64,000 bases of DNA from an uncultured Kordiimonas sp. (GCA_947503575.1 CANNDZ010000001.1:1674001-1738000); one strand, 5' to 3'; counted from the first letter of the stretch, positions 17,204 to 27,351 are shown. A program made the numbers and translations. Notes: a model not told the origin generated them from the sequence alone.

Positions 17204-18184
17204 TTAGGCTATATCAATAATGATCTTACCGCGGGCGCGCCATGTTTGGCTTCTAGCAAAGGCGTGCTCAATCTCGTCAAGGCTGAAGTGGCTGTCGACG
17301 ATGGTTTTCATTTTGCCTTCAATGATCATGGCGGCCATGGCTTCAAGGTCTTTGGGGTGAGGTCTCACCAGTATCAGGTGTGTGCTTTTGCGCTGACCAG
17401 GCAATAAGCTGCGGGCGAGCCAGCTTTTGGTCGCTGCAATGGCGGTATCAAGCCCAGGAATTGTTGTAATGTATCGCCCACCAGGCTTTAGCGCAGCAGC
17501 TACTTTGTTGGGGCTGGAGCGACCGATCACGTCATAGACAATGTCATAGGCAGCCACGCGAACGGCGAAATCTTCTTCATTGTAATTGATCACTTCATCC
17601 GCACCGAGTTCTTTGCAAAAGGCCAGGTTGTCTGGCCCGCATACGGCAATTACATATGCTCTCATTGCTTTGGCGATTTGCACGCCGTACACACCAACAC
17701 CGCCAGAAGCACCGTTCACCAGCACGACCTCACCGGGCTTGGTCTGGGATATGTCATGCAATGTTTGGTAGCTGGTCATACCCGCACAGGGCATTGCCGC
17801 AGCATCAACGTGGGAAATGCCGTCCGGTTTTTTAGCCACAACGCTCGCGCTCACTTTCACATATTCGGCGAATGCCCCAAACTTTCCTTTTAGGGGCTGC
17901 ATGGCAAAGACATCATCACCGACCGAAAAGCCCGTTACCTGTGAGCCTGTCTCGACAATGGTGCCGGAAAAATCGCTGCCCAGCGTAACAGGAAGCGGCT
18001 CAATTGTGCGTTTCGCCTGATAGATTCCGCGCATGGTCAGCCAGTCACGCGGGTTAAGGGACGCCTTACTGACTTTCACCAACACGTCGTTTGGCCCCGG
18101 TGATGGCCGTTCGACTTCCTCAACTTTCAGGACACCAGACCGGCCATATTCATGAATGCGTGCTGCTTTCATGGCATGTGTCAT
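17204..18184 (-). CDS. MDR-family NAD(P)-dependent alcohol dehydrogenase/quinone reductase
   Basis: A 326-residue medium-chain dehydrogenase/reductase. The N-terminal GroES-like half (ARIHEYGRSGVLKVEEVERPSPGPNDVLVKV, then SLNPRDW) and the Rossmann segment VLVNGASGGVGVYGVQIAK are clear. The catalytic and structural zinc ligands of classic alcohol dehydrogenases are missing, so it belongs to the zinc-free quinone reductase-like branch using NADPH. The substrate is unknown. GGAG lies 7 bases before the ATG. It is reversed relative to its housekeeping neighbours and breaks the usual rpoZ-rsh adjacency. Confidence 0.85.
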   Translation of the reverse strand: MTHAMKAARIHEYGRSGVLKVEEVERPSPGPNDVLVKVSKASLNPRDWLTMRGIYQAKRTIEPLPVTLGSDFSGTIVETGSQVTGFSVGDDVFAMQPLKGKFGAFAEYVKVSASVVAKKPDGISHVDAAAMPCAGMTSYQTLHDISQTKPGEVVLVNGASGGVGVYGVQIAKAMRAYVIAVCGPDNLAFCKELGADEVINYNEEDFAVRVAAYDIVYDVIGRSSPNKVAAALKPGGRYITTIPGLDTAIAATKSWLARSLLPGQRKSTHLILVRPHPKDLEAMAAMIIEGKMKTIVDSHFSLDEIEHAFARSQTWRARGKIIIDIA

Positions 18185-18305
18185 GATCTGTCTCCGTTTG
18201 ATGAATTTATTGCTGAATCAAATAAATGGGCTGAAATTCGATGTGGGAAAGGCTATTTGATGGAATGGTACCGTATAGTAACTATGCAAAAAGAACGAGA
18301 CACCC

Positions 18306-19793
18306 TTGATACGCCAGTTTGAACTTGTTGATCGCGTTCGAGCCTATGACAAAAATGTCGATGAGGCTTTGCTGAACCGCGCGTATGTTTTTGCCATGCA
18401 GGCGCACGGCACACAACTTAGGGCGTCTGGTGATCCGTATTTTTCTCATCCGCTGGAAGTGGCGGGCATTCTGACTGATATGAAGCTGGACAGCGACACG
18501 ATCGCAACGGCTCTGTTGCATGATGTGGTGGAAGACACGGTTGCCACCCATGAACAACTGGAAGACTTGTTCGGCGAAAAAATCGCTGAACTGGTGGATG
18601 GTGTTACCAAGTTGTCGAAAATTGAGCTGCAGGCGGAAAGCGTTCGTCAGGCCGAAAATTTCCGCAAATTTTTGCTCGCCATGTCCAACGATATTCGGGT
18701 GCTGTTGGTCAAGTTGGCGGATCGCTTGCACAATATGCGGACACTACATTTCATCAAGAAGCCCGAAAAGCGCAAACAGAAGTCTTTGGAAACACTAGAG
18801 ATTTATGCGCCGCTTGCCGAGCGGCTGGGCATGAACGAGTTGAAAGACGAGCTGGAGCATCTGGCGTTTGGTAACCTGGACCCGGAAGCGATGGAGTCGA
18901 TCACCGCGCGGCTTAATTATCTGATTGAAGAAAGCCCGGACCTTGAGCGCGAGATGGTTGCTGCCCTACAGGAATTGATGGACCTGTCGGATATCAAGGC
19001 AACCGTTAGTGGCCGCATTAAAAGGCCCTATTCAATTTGGCGTAAGATGGAGCGCCAGAACATTAGTTTTGAGCAGCTTAGCGATGTCATGGCGTTCCGT
19101 GTAATTGTGAACAATGTTGAAGAATGTTACCGCGTGCTGGGCATCATTCATGGCCGATATTCAACCATTCCGGGCCGCTTTAAGGATTATATTTCTACAC
19201 CTAAGCCAAATTTTTACCGTTCTTTGCATACAGCGGTTATCGGGCCCAAAAACCGCCGGCTTGAAATACAAATCCGCACCCGTGACATGCACGCCGAAGC
19301 GGAAATGGGTGTGGCTGCGCATTGGCAATACAAACAGGCTGACGACAAGGTTGAGGGGTCACAATATGTTTGGATGCGGGAACTCCTGGAGATATTGGAA
19401 CATGAGCATGACCCAGAAGAATTTCTGGAAAATACCAAGCTTGCTATGTTCCAGGACAAGGTGTTCTGCTTTACGCCAAAAGGGGAGCTGATTTCCCTAC
19501 CGCGAGGGTCGTCCACCGTTGATTTTGCCTATGCCGTACACACAGAGGTGGGGGACCACTGTGTTGGCGCCAAGGTGAATGGCCGTATGGTGCCGTTGCG
19601 GCACCGGCTGGAAAACGGCGACCAGGTCCAGATTTTGACCTCCAAAGCGCAGGAACCCTCGCAGCGCTGGGAGTCGTTTGTTGTAACAGGCAAGGCCCGC
19701 TCTGCGATCAAACGGCACATTCGTCAATCCCGTTATGCAGAGTTCTTGAGCCTTGGCAAAACGCTGCTTGAAAAGGCAGCGCAGTGGGCTTGA
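18306..19793 (+). CDS. RelA/SpoT (p)ppGpp synthetase/hydrolase, N-terminal part, frameshifted
   Basis: A 495-residue reading frame from a TTG start (MIRQFELVDRV is the usual alphaproteobacterial N terminus). It carries the HD hydrolase domain (H48, H72-D73, E76-D77), the synthetase domain with the RFKD motif typical of bifunctional enzymes, and the TGS domain (VFCFTPKGELISLPRGS). It stops at a TGA right after the TGS-following segment LGKTLLEKA. The rest of the family's sequence continues in the +1 frame in the next feature, so one gene has been split by an indel near 19770-19790. Both catalytic domains are in this part. Confidence 0.9.
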   Translation: MIRQFELVDRVRAYDKNVDEALLNRAYVFAMQAHGTQLRASGDPYFSHPLEVAGILTDMKLDSDTIATALLHDVVEDTVATHEQLEDLFGEKIAELVDGVTKLSKIELQAESVRQAENFRKFLLAMSNDIRVLLVKLADRLHNMRTLHFIKKPEKRKQKSLETLEIYAPLAERLGMNELKDELEHLAFGNLDPEAMESITARLNYLIEESPDLEREMVAALQELMDLSDIKATVSGRIKRPYSIWRKMERQNISFEQLSDVMAFRVIVNNVEECYRVLGIIHGRYSTIPGRFKDYISTPKPNFYRSLHTAVIGPKNRRLEIQIRTRDMHAEAEMGVAAHWQYKQADDKVEGSQYVWMRELLEILEHEHDPEEFLENTKLAMFQDKVFCFTPKGELISLPRGSSTVDFAYAVHTEVGDHCVGAKVNGRMVPLRHRLENGDQVQILTSKAQEPSQRWESFVVTGKARSAIKRHIRQSRYAEFLSLGKTLLEKAAQWA

Positions 19794-20439
19794 CCTAACA
19801 CCTGCCGTGATGACGGAAGCTGCCAAAATCCTCAACCAGGAAGACGAAGAAGCATTGTATGTTTCTGTGGGCGAGGGGTCTATCACCGAGGATGCGGTCC
19901 TTGAAGCTGGTTTCCCGGGGTTTGAACGGGATACAGACGATGACAAGCTACCCATGGTTCATGATGACTGGGAACAGGCAGGCGACGGCACGGGGCCAAT
20001 CTCCGGCATTGCAGATGCCGCCATAATTCATATGGCAAATTGCTGTCACCCGGTTCGCGGTGACCGTATTGTGGGCATCAAAATTGTTGGCAAAGGCATT
20101 GATATCCACACCATTGATTGCCCCAAACTGGCGGAATTTGATGACAGTCCGGACCTGTGGCTTGATCTGGGATGGCGCCCCAGCATGCTGGATGACAACT
20201 ATTATACAGGACGCTTGCACCTGGACGTGGTGAACGAACGGGGAGCCTTGGCATCCATTGCATCTGTCGTGTCCAAAAGTGGCGGAAACATTTCCAACCT
20301 GTTTATTGAAGACCGAGACCCGGAATTTGTTGTGATGGTCATCGATGTGGACGTACGTGACGTAAAGCACCTTAATGATGTGTGCCGTGCTCTGCGCGTA
20401 AGCCGGGTGATCAGCAGGGTAGACAGGCAGGCTGAGTAA
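19753..20439 (+). CDS. RelA/SpoT C-terminal regulatory part (RIS/ACT), out of frame
   Basis: This frame continues the rsh gene. Homology resumes at about SGLDLTPAV (19785 onward) and runs through GISGIADAAIIHMANCCHPVRGDRIVGI (zinc-finger/RIS region with the CC pair) to a C-terminal ACT domain (RLHLDVVNERGALASIASVVSKSGGNI). No plausible ribosome binding site precedes the only early start codon (TTG at 19753). It is therefore either not translated independently, reached by frameshifting, or an artefact of a sequence error. The C-terminal part normally lets the enzyme sense ribosome and metabolite state. Confidence 0.85.
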   Translation: MAKRCLKRQRSGLDLTPAVMTEAAKILNQEDEEALYVSVGEGSITEDAVLEAGFPGFERDTDDDKLPMVHDDWEQAGDGTGPISGIADAAIIHMANCCHPVRGDRIVGIKIVGKGIDIHTIDCPKLAEFDDSPDLWLDLGWRPSMLDDNYYTGRLHLDVVNERGALASIASVVSKSGGNISNLFIEDRDPEFVVMVIDVDVRDVKHLNDVCRALRVSRVISRVDRQAE

Positions 20440-20577
20440 GTTGGCCTGAGAATACTTTCGAATACGCCGGGCGCGACCAGTCGTCGCTAGCGGTGATTTG
20501 ATCGATTTCTGCTTGACGAAAGCGCTGCAATATCCCACTCCGCGACACAGCAGTCAGTACAGCCATCAGGAGGTGAC

Positions 20578-21162
20578 ATGGACCAGGATCAGGTATTAGA
20601 CGAATTTCGGGCGGCAGGTGCGCTGCTTGAAGGGCATTTCAAGCTGTCATCCGGCTTGCACAGCCCTGTGTATCTGCAATGTGCGCGTGTTCTGATGGAC
20701 CCAAAACGCGCTGCGAGACTGTGTGCGGCTTTTGCTGCAAAATTCCGCGAGACAGGCGCAGAAATTGACCTTGTGGTCAGCCCCGCCATGGGCGGAGTTA
20801 TTGTTGGCTATGAAGTGGCCCGGCAATTGGGCGTTCCGGGCATTTTCACGGAACGTGTTGACGGCGAGTTTGCTTTACGCCGCGGCTTTGAAATCCCGTC
20901 AGGCGCGCGCATTTTGATGATGGAAGACATCATTACAACGGGCCTGTCGTCACGCGAATGCATCAAGACTATTACCGAATGGGGTGGCAATGTTGTCGCG
21001 GCGGGTTGCCTGATCAACCGCTCTGGTGGCCGCGCCGAAGTGGGCGCACCCGTTACGGCATTGGCGACAATTGATGCGCCGACGTACAAACCCGAAGACG
21101 TGCCGGACAGTTTGCAGGCGATCCCTGCCATCAAACCAGGGAGCCGGGGCCTGAAGTCCTGA
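20578..21162 (+). CDS. pyrE: orotate phosphoribosyltransferase
   Basis: A 194-residue enzyme joining orotate to PRPP in pyrimidine synthesis. The PRPP-binding motif RILMMEDIITTG and the upstream VVSPAMGGVIVGYEVARQLG are intact, with a catalytic loop in ERVDGEFALRRGFE. The start is certain from a near-perfect AGGAGGTGAC before the ATG. It follows rsh by about 140 bases and precedes a DUF2062 gene by 26 bases, so they may be co-transcribed. Confidence 0.97.
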   Translation: MDQDQVLDEFRAAGALLEGHFKLSSGLHSPVYLQCARVLMDPKRAARLCAAFAAKFRETGAEIDLVVSPAMGGVIVGYEVARQLGVPGIFTERVDGEFALRRGFEIPSGARILMMEDIITTGLSSRECIKTITEWGGNVVAAGCLINRSGGRAEVGAPVTALATIDAPTYKPEDVPDSLQAIPAIKPGSRGLKS

Positions 21163-21188
21163 CACTGAGTAGTTAAGAGTATGTAGGC

Positions 21189-21770
21189 ATGCTGTTTCGC
21201 CCAAAGCATAAACCAACATTTTTGGCCAACTTGCGCAGTTGGGTCTGGCCCCGGTCTGGTTGGCGCCGTGCCGGCGCTTATATCTGGCATCGTTTGGCGC
21301 GTTTACCGGGCACGCCCCACAGCATCGCGGCAGGGTTTGCATCTGGCGCAGCGATGTCGTTCACGCCGTTTTTGGGCCTGCATATCCTAATGGCTTGCGG
21401 CATCGTATATTTGGTTCGGGGGAACTATCTGGCCGCGGTCATCGGCACAGTGGTCGGCAACCCCTGGACCTTCCCGCTATTTTTTGCTCTGACAGGCACT
21501 GTTGGCACAGCTATTATAGGCGGCGACGCCATCGCGGAAATTCCGGTGTGGGACTGGAACGCTATTTTCATGTCTCCCGTTGATTATTTTTCCCGCTTTT
21601 TGCCCGTGGTTTTCCCACTGATTGTTGGCGGCATTCCTGTTGCTATCTCGGTTTGGTTTTTGGTTTATTTGGTTTTCAAAGAACTGGTTACCAAGTATCG
21701 TGCGGGACGCAAACAGCGTGCTGCAAACCGCGCCGCCGGTGATAGCCGGGGAGAGGACCAGAATGAATAA
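21189..21770 (+). CDS. DUF2062 membrane protein
   Basis: A 193-residue protein with the DUF2062 core: PGTPHSIAAGFASGAAMSFTPFLGLHI, then NPWTFPLFF, and three to four hydrophobic segments. Members are inner-membrane proteins of unknown function. Its last 8 bases overlap the pdxJ start, so the two are translationally coupled. This is the usual alphaproteobacterial position just before pdxJ. Confidence 0.88.
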   Translation: MLFRPKHKPTFLANLRSWVWPRSGWRRAGAYIWHRLARLPGTPHSIAAGFASGAAMSFTPFLGLHILMACGIVYLVRGNYLAAVIGTVVGNPWTFPLFFALTGTVGTAIIGGDAIAEIPVWDWNAIFMSPVDYFSRFLPVVFPLIVGGIPVAISVWFLVYLVFKELVTKYRAGRKQRAANRAAGDSRGEDQNE

Positions 21771-22542
21771 AGAATACACGTCTGATACCCCAAAGCCTGC
21801 CACGTTGAGGTTGGGTGTTAACATCGACCATGTCGCCACCATCCGGAACGCGCGTGGTATTCGCCACCCTGACCCCGTGCGGGCTGCGGGTCTGGCTGTA
21901 AGGGCTGGTGCGGACGGCATCACGGCACACTTGCGCGAAGACAGGCGTCATATTTCGGACGAAGATATCGCGGCACTGTCTGATGTTTTGACTGTACCGC
22001 TAAACCTGGAAATGGCTGCCACCGACGAAATGTTGGAAATCGCCTTGCGGCACAAGCCGCATGCCTGTTGTATCGTGCCTGAGAAACGGCAAGAGCTGAC
22101 AACAGAAGGTGGCCTTGATGTGGCGGGTCAGCATAATCGTTTACAGCATTATGTTGGGGAGCTGGTTGCTGCAGGCATCCGTGTCAGCCTGTTCATTGAC
22201 CCGGACAAAACCCAGTTGGATGCTGCCAAGTCTTTAGGCGCGCCGGTTACCGAGTTACATACGGGCCTTTATTGCGAGCTGTCTGGTCAGCCACAGGAAG
22301 AAGAACTTGAACGCATTCGCAACGCAACGCGTTACGGCGCGTCGCTCGGGCTGGAAATGCACGCCGGGCACGGCTTGTCCTATGACACTGTTGGTCCGAT
22401 TGCTGCCATCCCGGAATTGAAAGAGTTGAATATTGGCCATTTCCTTATCGGAGAAGCCATTTTCCATGGCCTGGAAGCCTCTATCGTTGAAATGCGGCGC
22501 CTTATGGACGAAGCCCGTCTGATGGGCGAGGCTGCTTCGTGA
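21763..22542 (+). CDS. pdxJ: pyridoxine 5'-phosphate synthase
   Basis: A 259-residue TIM-barrel enzyme forming pyridoxine 5'-phosphate from 1-deoxyxylulose 5-phosphate and aminoacetone phosphate. LRLGVNIDHVATIRNAR, GADGITAHLREDRRHI, ELHTGLY and the late AGHGLSYDTVGPIA and ELNIGHFLIGEAIF motifs are all present. The ATG at 21763 has GGGGAGAGG upstream and is used instead of upstream in-frame codons. The stop overlaps the rnc GTG by four bases (GTGA). acpS and lepB, which often follow pdxJ in this class, are absent. Confidence 0.96.
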   Translation: MNKEYTSDTPKPATLRLGVNIDHVATIRNARGIRHPDPVRAAGLAVRAGADGITAHLREDRRHISDEDIAALSDVLTVPLNLEMAATDEMLEIALRHKPHACCIVPEKRQELTTEGGLDVAGQHNRLQHYVGELVAAGIRVSLFIDPDKTQLDAAKSLGAPVTELHTGLYCELSGQPQEEELERIRNATRYGASLGLEMHAGHGLSYDTVGPIAAIPELKELNIGHFLIGEAIFHGLEASIVEMRRLMDEARLMGEAAS

Positions 22543-23234
22543 CCAAAAAAGGAAAGCCAGCACCAGACCTGCCTGCCGAGATCGCAGGCTACAGGTTTGA
22601 TGCTATCAGCTATCTGGATGAAGCATTAACTCACCCATCGCTGTCTGGTACCTACAACTATCAACGGCTGGAATTTTTGGGTGATCGGGTTCTTGGGCTC
22701 GCGGTTTCAACCTGGCTATTGGAAGAATATCCAAAAGATGCCGAGGGTCGTTTGAACCGGCGATATACATCGCTTGTCAGGCGGGAAACGCTTGCTGAGC
22801 TGGCCAGGAAACTAGGGCTTGTTAAATACCTCAAGCTAACACCGGGTGCCGAGGCGGAGGGTACGCGTGATAAGGAAGCTATTCAGGCAGATTTGTGCGA
22901 ATCTGTGATTGGTGCGATCTATCTGGATGGTGGGTTTGCTGCGGCCAACGCTTTTATTCGCAACCACTGGGAACCACTGATTGGTGCGGGAGTGGACTCC
23001 CACAAGGACAATAAAACCCGCTTGCAGGAATGGTGTCAGGCGCGCGCCTTGCCGTTGCCCAAATATGTCGTGATAGATCGGACTGGCCCTGATCACGACC
23101 TGATTTTCACAATTGAAGCAGTTGTCGAAGGGCATGGCAGCGCTAAGGCCAAGGGCGCAGCGAAACGGGTTGCAGAGCAAGCCGCTGCTGAGCGTTTGTT
23201 AGACCATTTATCAGGAGGCCATGATGGCAACTGA
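22539..23234 (+). CDS. rnc: ribonuclease III
   Basis: A 231-residue double-strand-specific RNase acting in rRNA and mRNA processing. The signature RLEFLGDRVLGL and the second acidic cluster ADLCESVIGAIYLDGGF give the four metal-binding acidic residues. A double-stranded RNA-binding domain follows (from about residue 160, ending KGAAKRVAEQAAAERLL). The GTG start overlaps the pdxJ stop, and its end overlaps the era start, so the operon is tightly coupled. Confidence 0.97.
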   Translation: MTKKGKPAPDLPAEIAGYRFDAISYLDEALTHPSLSGTYNYQRLEFLGDRVLGLAVSTWLLEEYPKDAEGRLNRRYTSLVRRETLAELARKLGLVKYLKLTPGAEAEGTRDKEAIQADLCESVIGAIYLDGGFAAANAFIRNHWEPLIGAGVDSHKDNKTRLQEWCQARALPLPKYVVIDRTGPDHDLIFTIEAVVEGHGSAKAKGAAKRVAEQAAAERLLDHLSGGHDGN

Positions 23235-24165
23235 CCAATCCCCCAAACAACCCCCTGAACAACCCGGCGAGCAAGCCCAAAAGTGCGGTTTTTTCGCCAT
23301 TATCGGGGCTCCTAATGCTGGCAAATCAACACTGTTGAACCAACTTGTTGGTGCCAAAGTGGCGATTGTGACCCACAAGGTGCAAACAACCCGTACGCGC
23401 GTGACGGGAATTGGTATGCATGACAACACGCAGTTGGTTTTCATTGATACGCCGGGTATTTTTGCACCAAAACGCAGGCTAGACCGCGCCATGGTGAACG
23501 CCGCCTGGAAAGGGTCGGAAGACGCTGAAACCACAATCCTGATGATTGACGCCAAAAAAGGCGTTGACGACGATGTGGAACGCATTCTGAAAGGCATGAA
23601 AACCGCCGGTCGCACCGCCATTCTTGTGATCAACAAAATTGATACCGTAAAGCGTGAAAACCTGTTGGCCTTGGCTCAAAAACTGAATGAAACAGGCCTA
23701 TTTACTGATACCTTCATGGTGGCTGCATTATCTGGTGATGGTGTCGCTGATTTGAAAGCACATTTAGCCGGTGTAGCGCCCCTTGGCCCCTGGATGTACC
23801 CGGACGATCAGATCGCAGATGTTACGATGCGGTTGCTGGCGGCAGAAGTTACACGCGAGAAAGTATATCTGCGCCTGCACGAAGAATTACCTTATGCAAT
23901 TACAGTCGAGACCGAGGCATGGGACGAACGCCCAGACGGGTCTGTGCGCATAGAACAGGTTATTCATGTGGAACGGGAAAGCCAAAAGGGCATTGTGATC
24001 GGCAAGGGTGGCAAGATGCTTAAGCTTCTGGGCCAAATGGCGCGGGAAGAAATGAATGAGAGTTTTGGCCGAAAAGTGCATCTGTTTCTTCATGTGCGTG
24101 TCACTGAAAAATGGGCAGACGATAAGACCATGTATGAAGATATGGGCCTCGATTTTGTTGATTAG
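23224..24165 (+). CDS. era: GTPase Era
   Basis: A 313-residue GTPase for 16S rRNA processing and 30S assembly. The G motifs are GAPNAGKST (G1), TRTRVTG (G2), DTPGIF (G3), NKID (G4) and SALSGDG-like (G5). A C-terminal KH domain contains VIGKGGKMLKLLG. Two ATGs are adjacent; the one at 23224 is preferred because AGGAGG is then 5 bases away. A Pro/Gln-rich leader of about 20 residues precedes the G domain. It overlaps rnc. Confidence 0.97.
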   Translation: MATDQSPKQPPEQPGEQAQKCGFFAIIGAPNAGKSTLLNQLVGAKVAIVTHKVQTTRTRVTGIGMHDNTQLVFIDTPGIFAPKRRLDRAMVNAAWKGSEDAETTILMIDAKKGVDDDVERILKGMKTAGRTAILVINKIDTVKRENLLALAQKLNETGLFTDTFMVAALSGDGVADLKAHLAGVAPLGPWMYPDDQIADVTMRLLAAEVTREKVYLRLHEELPYAITVETEAWDERPDGSVRIEQVIHVERESQKGIVIGKGGKMLKLLGQMAREEMNESFGRKVHLFLHVRVTEKWADDKTMYEDMGLDFVD

Positions 24166-24209
24166 AAACGCGTAAGGTGCCTCTAAATATGGCTGCTAAG
24201 GGGTAAATC

Positions 24210-24953
24210 ATGGAATGGCAGGACGATGGTATTGTGCTGTCTGCCGGGCGTTTTGGTGAACATGATGCCATCCTTGAAGTCATGACCCCAAACCATGGCC
24301 GCGCCCGCGGGTTTGTAAAAGCGGGGATGAGCCGCCGCACAAAAGCTAACCTGCAGCCCGGCAATAGGCTTCGGGTTACCTGGCGGTCCAGACTGGAAAA
24401 CAATCTGGGCCGGTTTCAAGCAGAACTGGTTCACAGCCCCATCGGTAACCTGATCAGTGACGGCGCGCGCATGACCGCGCTGGCCGCCGTTTGTGCTGAT
24501 ATCATAAGCACTATGCCCGAACGCGAGCAGCACCCATCAGTTTTTGGCGCGCTGGAAGGGTACTTATCCATGCTCGAGGCTGAGGGCGGCACAGTGGCCC
24601 TGTGGGCGTCGGCGCTGGCGCGCATTGAACTGGGCATACTGGAGGGGCTCGGGTACGGACTTGACCTTGGGACATGCGCAGCGACGGGCGCAGAAGATAA
24701 CCTGATTTACGTGTCGCCAAAGTCAGGTCGGGCGGTGTCTGCGGAAGCCGGGGCGCCCTATAAGGATAAATTGCTATCGCTGCCTTCATTCCTTGTGTCG
24801 GACACAGTGTCTGACGCTGGCGCCCGTGATGCGCTTGCAGGCCTGAGGCTGACAGGATTTTTCCTGGAGCGAAACGTCTGGATAGTTAACGGCACGGGAC
24901 AGCCAGACGCGCGGGAACGCTTCCAGCAGTTTCTATCCCGGCACATGGTTTGA
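24210..24953 (+). CDS. recO: DNA repair protein RecO
   Basis: A 247-residue RecFOR-pathway protein that loads RecA on SSB-coated single-stranded DNA. An N-terminal OB fold (MEWQDDGIVLSAGRFGEHDAILEVMTP) and the later CAATG----LIYVSPKSGRAVSAEAGAPY block are typical of alphaproteobacterial RecO. It has a single cysteine there, so no full zinc finger. AGGGG lies ahead of the ATG. It follows era by 44 bases and precedes parC, as is usual. Confidence 0.95.
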   Translation: MEWQDDGIVLSAGRFGEHDAILEVMTPNHGRARGFVKAGMSRRTKANLQPGNRLRVTWRSRLENNLGRFQAELVHSPIGNLISDGARMTALAAVCADIISTMPEREQHPSVFGALEGYLSMLEAEGGTVALWASALARIELGILEGLGYGLDLGTCAATGAEDNLIYVSPKSGRAVSAEAGAPYKDKLLSLPSFLVSDTVSDAGARDALAGLRLTGFFLERNVWIVNGTGQPDARERFQQFLSRHMV

Positions 24954-25107
24954 CGCCCGCTGAACATAGACCCCGCCGCACATGAAATGATGACCGTAAA
25001 GGGCCAAGCAGTCGGTCCATATCCTGCAAAAGCCTTTTCGCTGAAATTTCTGTGGAAAAACCACAACATCGTGTAGCCATGGCGCGCCGTGATGCTATAA
25101 GTAGTGC

Positions 25108-27351
25108 ATGTCTGAATTAGTACCTGAATCGATTGTCGAAGCCCCGTTTGCGGAGGCACTGAGCGAACGTTATCTTGCGTACGCCTTGTCCACCATTATG
25201 TCCCGGTCATTGCCGGATGTGCGTGACGGCCTGAAACCCGTTCACAGGCGGCTTTTGTACGCCATGCGCATGCTGAAGCTGGACCCCAAAACCGGGTACA
25301 AAAAATGCGCCCGGGTTGTGGGGGATGTGATCGGTAAATATCACCCGCATGGGGATCAGTCGGTGTATGATGCCCTTGTACGTCTGGCGCAGGACTTTTC
25401 GGTGCGGTATCCGCTGGTCGACGGACAAGGTAATTTTGGCAACATCGACGGCGATAACGCGGCGGCCATGCGGTACACCGAAGCGCGCATGACCGAAGTG
25501 GCCGCCATCCTGATGGAAGGCCTGGAAGAAAACGCTGTTGATTTCCGCCCCACTTATGACGGCGAAGAAGAAGAACCAGTGGTGTTCCCGGGTGCTTTCC
25601 CGAATTTGCTTGCGAATGGGTCCAGCGGGATTGCCGTTGGTATGGCCACCAACATCCCGCCCCATAATGTGGGGGAATTGATGGACGGCCTGCAATTATT
25701 GATTGAAGCGCGCCGCGACCCGTCTGTTGATGTAACAACGGCGCAGTTGATGGACCGGATACCGGGTCCGGACTTTCCAACAGGTGGCCAGATTGTAGAG
25801 CCGCGCGAAAACATTCTCCAGGCTTATGAGACAGGTAGGGGCAGCTTCCGTGTCCGCGCCAAATGGGAAAAGGAAGAGCTTCCGCGCGGGCTCTATAACA
25901 TCGTCATCACGGAAATCCCGTTTCAGGTGCAGAAATCCAAGCTTATTGAAAAAATCGCTGAACTGATTTCCGACAAAAAACTGCCGATCCTGACCGATGT
26001 GCGCGACGAGTCTGCCGAAGATATGCGGATTGTGCTGGAACCTAAAAACCGCACCATCGATGAAAAAATATTGATGGAAAGCCTGTTTAAGCTGACCGAT
26101 CTGGAAACCCGTTTTTCGCTAAATTTGAATGTGATTACGGCGGATAACAAGCCGCATGTGTTGTCCCTGAAGCAAACACTTGATGCGTTCCTTGATCATC
26201 AGGTTGAGGTGCTGGTGCGCCGCAGCCAGTTCCGGCTCGAGAAAATTGAGCGACGGCTTGAGATACTTTCGGGCTATCTGATCGCATACCTCAATCTGGA
26301 TGAAGTGATCCGCATTATCCGCGAGGAAGATGATGCCAAAGCCTCGTTGATGAGCACATTCAAGCTGACGGACATGCAGGCAGAGGCGATCCTGAATATG
26401 CGTCTGCGGGCGCTGAGGAAGCTGGAGGAAATTGAAATCCGCAGCGAGCACAGCAAGCTTGAGGAAGAACGTTCTAAACTCAAGGCGCTTATTGGCTCCA
26501 AACGGCTGCAATGGCTCGATCTGGGGGATAAGTTTGCCGATATTAAAAAGCGCTTCGGGCCTGATACCGACCTTGGCAAGCGCCGTACCCGGTTTGGCGA
26601 AGCACCTGTGGCAGAAGTTGTGCCGCTGGAAGCCATGATCGAAAAAGAACCCATAACAGTTGTCTGCTCCAAACGTGGCTGGATCAGAGCGCTGAAAGGC
26701 CACACTAAAGCCGAAGAAGTCTTGAAATATAAGGAAGGCGATGAAGAGCGTTTCCGCTTCCACGCCTACACGACGGACAAGATTTTTCTGTTTGCCTCCA
26801 ACGGCAAGATATACACGCTGGGCGGCGACAAGCTGCCGGGTGGGCGCGGTAACGGTGAACCCGTGCGCCTGATGGTGGATATGGATGCCAACGACGAAGT
26901 GATATCGCTATTACCCTATATGCCGGGTGGTAAGATGGTGGTCGCCAGTTCCATCGGCAAGGGTTTTGTGGTTGAGGCCGATAACGCGGTCGCGATGACC
27001 AAAGGCGGGAAGCAAATCCTCAATTTGCCGGGCGACTCGATGGCAACGCACTGTATTCCGGTCACGGGGGATAGTGTTGCGGTTATTGGTGACAATCGCA
27101 AATTGCTGGTGTTTGGCCTTGATGAATTGCCGACCATGAACCGGGGGCAGGGCGTTACGCTGCAACGCTATAAGGACGGTGGCATGAGTGACCTGATCAC
27201 CTTCCACCGCGAAGAAGGGCTCACCTGGCCAATGGGCGGTGCATCTGAGCGTTGGCGCACGGAAACCGACCTTGCGCCCTGGACCGGTAAACGCGGCAAT
27301 GCAGGGCGGTTGCCGCCGATGGGGTTTCCGCGCAACAAAAAGTTCCGCTGA
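25108..27351 (+). CDS. parC: DNA topoisomerase IV subunit A
   Basis: A 747-residue type IIA topoisomerase subunit for decatenation. Features are the N-terminal winged-helix region ([22 protein letters not shown]), the catalytic Tyr in MRYTEARM, the tower and coiled-coil segments (rich in Glu/Lys/Leu at about 370-480), and a C-terminal beta-pinwheel-like domain ([21 protein letters not shown]). Length is normal for alphaproteobacterial ParC. The ribosome binding site is weak and the gene probably has its own promoter in the 154-bp gap after recO. Confidence 0.96.
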   Translation: MSELVPESIVEAPFAEALSERYLAYALSTIMSRSLPDVRDGLKPVHRRLLYAMRMLKLDPKTGYKKCARVVGDVIGKYHPHGDQSVYDALVRLAQDFSVRYPLVDGQGNFGNIDGDNAAAMRYTEARMTEVAAILMEGLEENAVDFRPTYDGEEEEPVVFPGAFPNLLANGSSGIAVGMATNIPPHNVGELMDGLQLLIEARRDPSVDVTTAQLMDRIPGPDFPTGGQIVEPRENILQAYETGRGSFRVRAKWEKEELPRGLYNIVITEIPFQVQKSKLIEKIAELISDKKLPILTDVRDESAEDMRIVLEPKNRTIDEKILMESLFKLTDLETRFSLNLNVITADNKPHVLSLKQTLDAFLDHQVEVLVRRSQFRLEKIERRLEILSGYLIAYLNLDEVIRIIREEDDAKASLMSTFKLTDMQAEAILNMRLRALRKLEEIEIRSEHSKLEEERSKLKALIGSKRLQWLDLGDKFADIKKRFGPDTDLGKRRTRFGEAPVAEVVPLEAMIEKEPITVVCSKRGWIRALKGHTKAEEVLKYKEGDEERFRFHAYTTDKIFLFASNGKIYTLGGDKLPGGRGNGEPVRLMVDMDANDEVISLLPYMPGGKMVVASSIGKGFVVEADNAVAMTKGGKQILNLPGDSMATHCIPVTGDSVAVIGDNRKLLVFGLDELPTMNRGQGVTLQRYKDGGMSDLITFHREEGLTWPMGGASERWRTETDLAPWTGKRGNAGRLPPMGFPRNKKFR

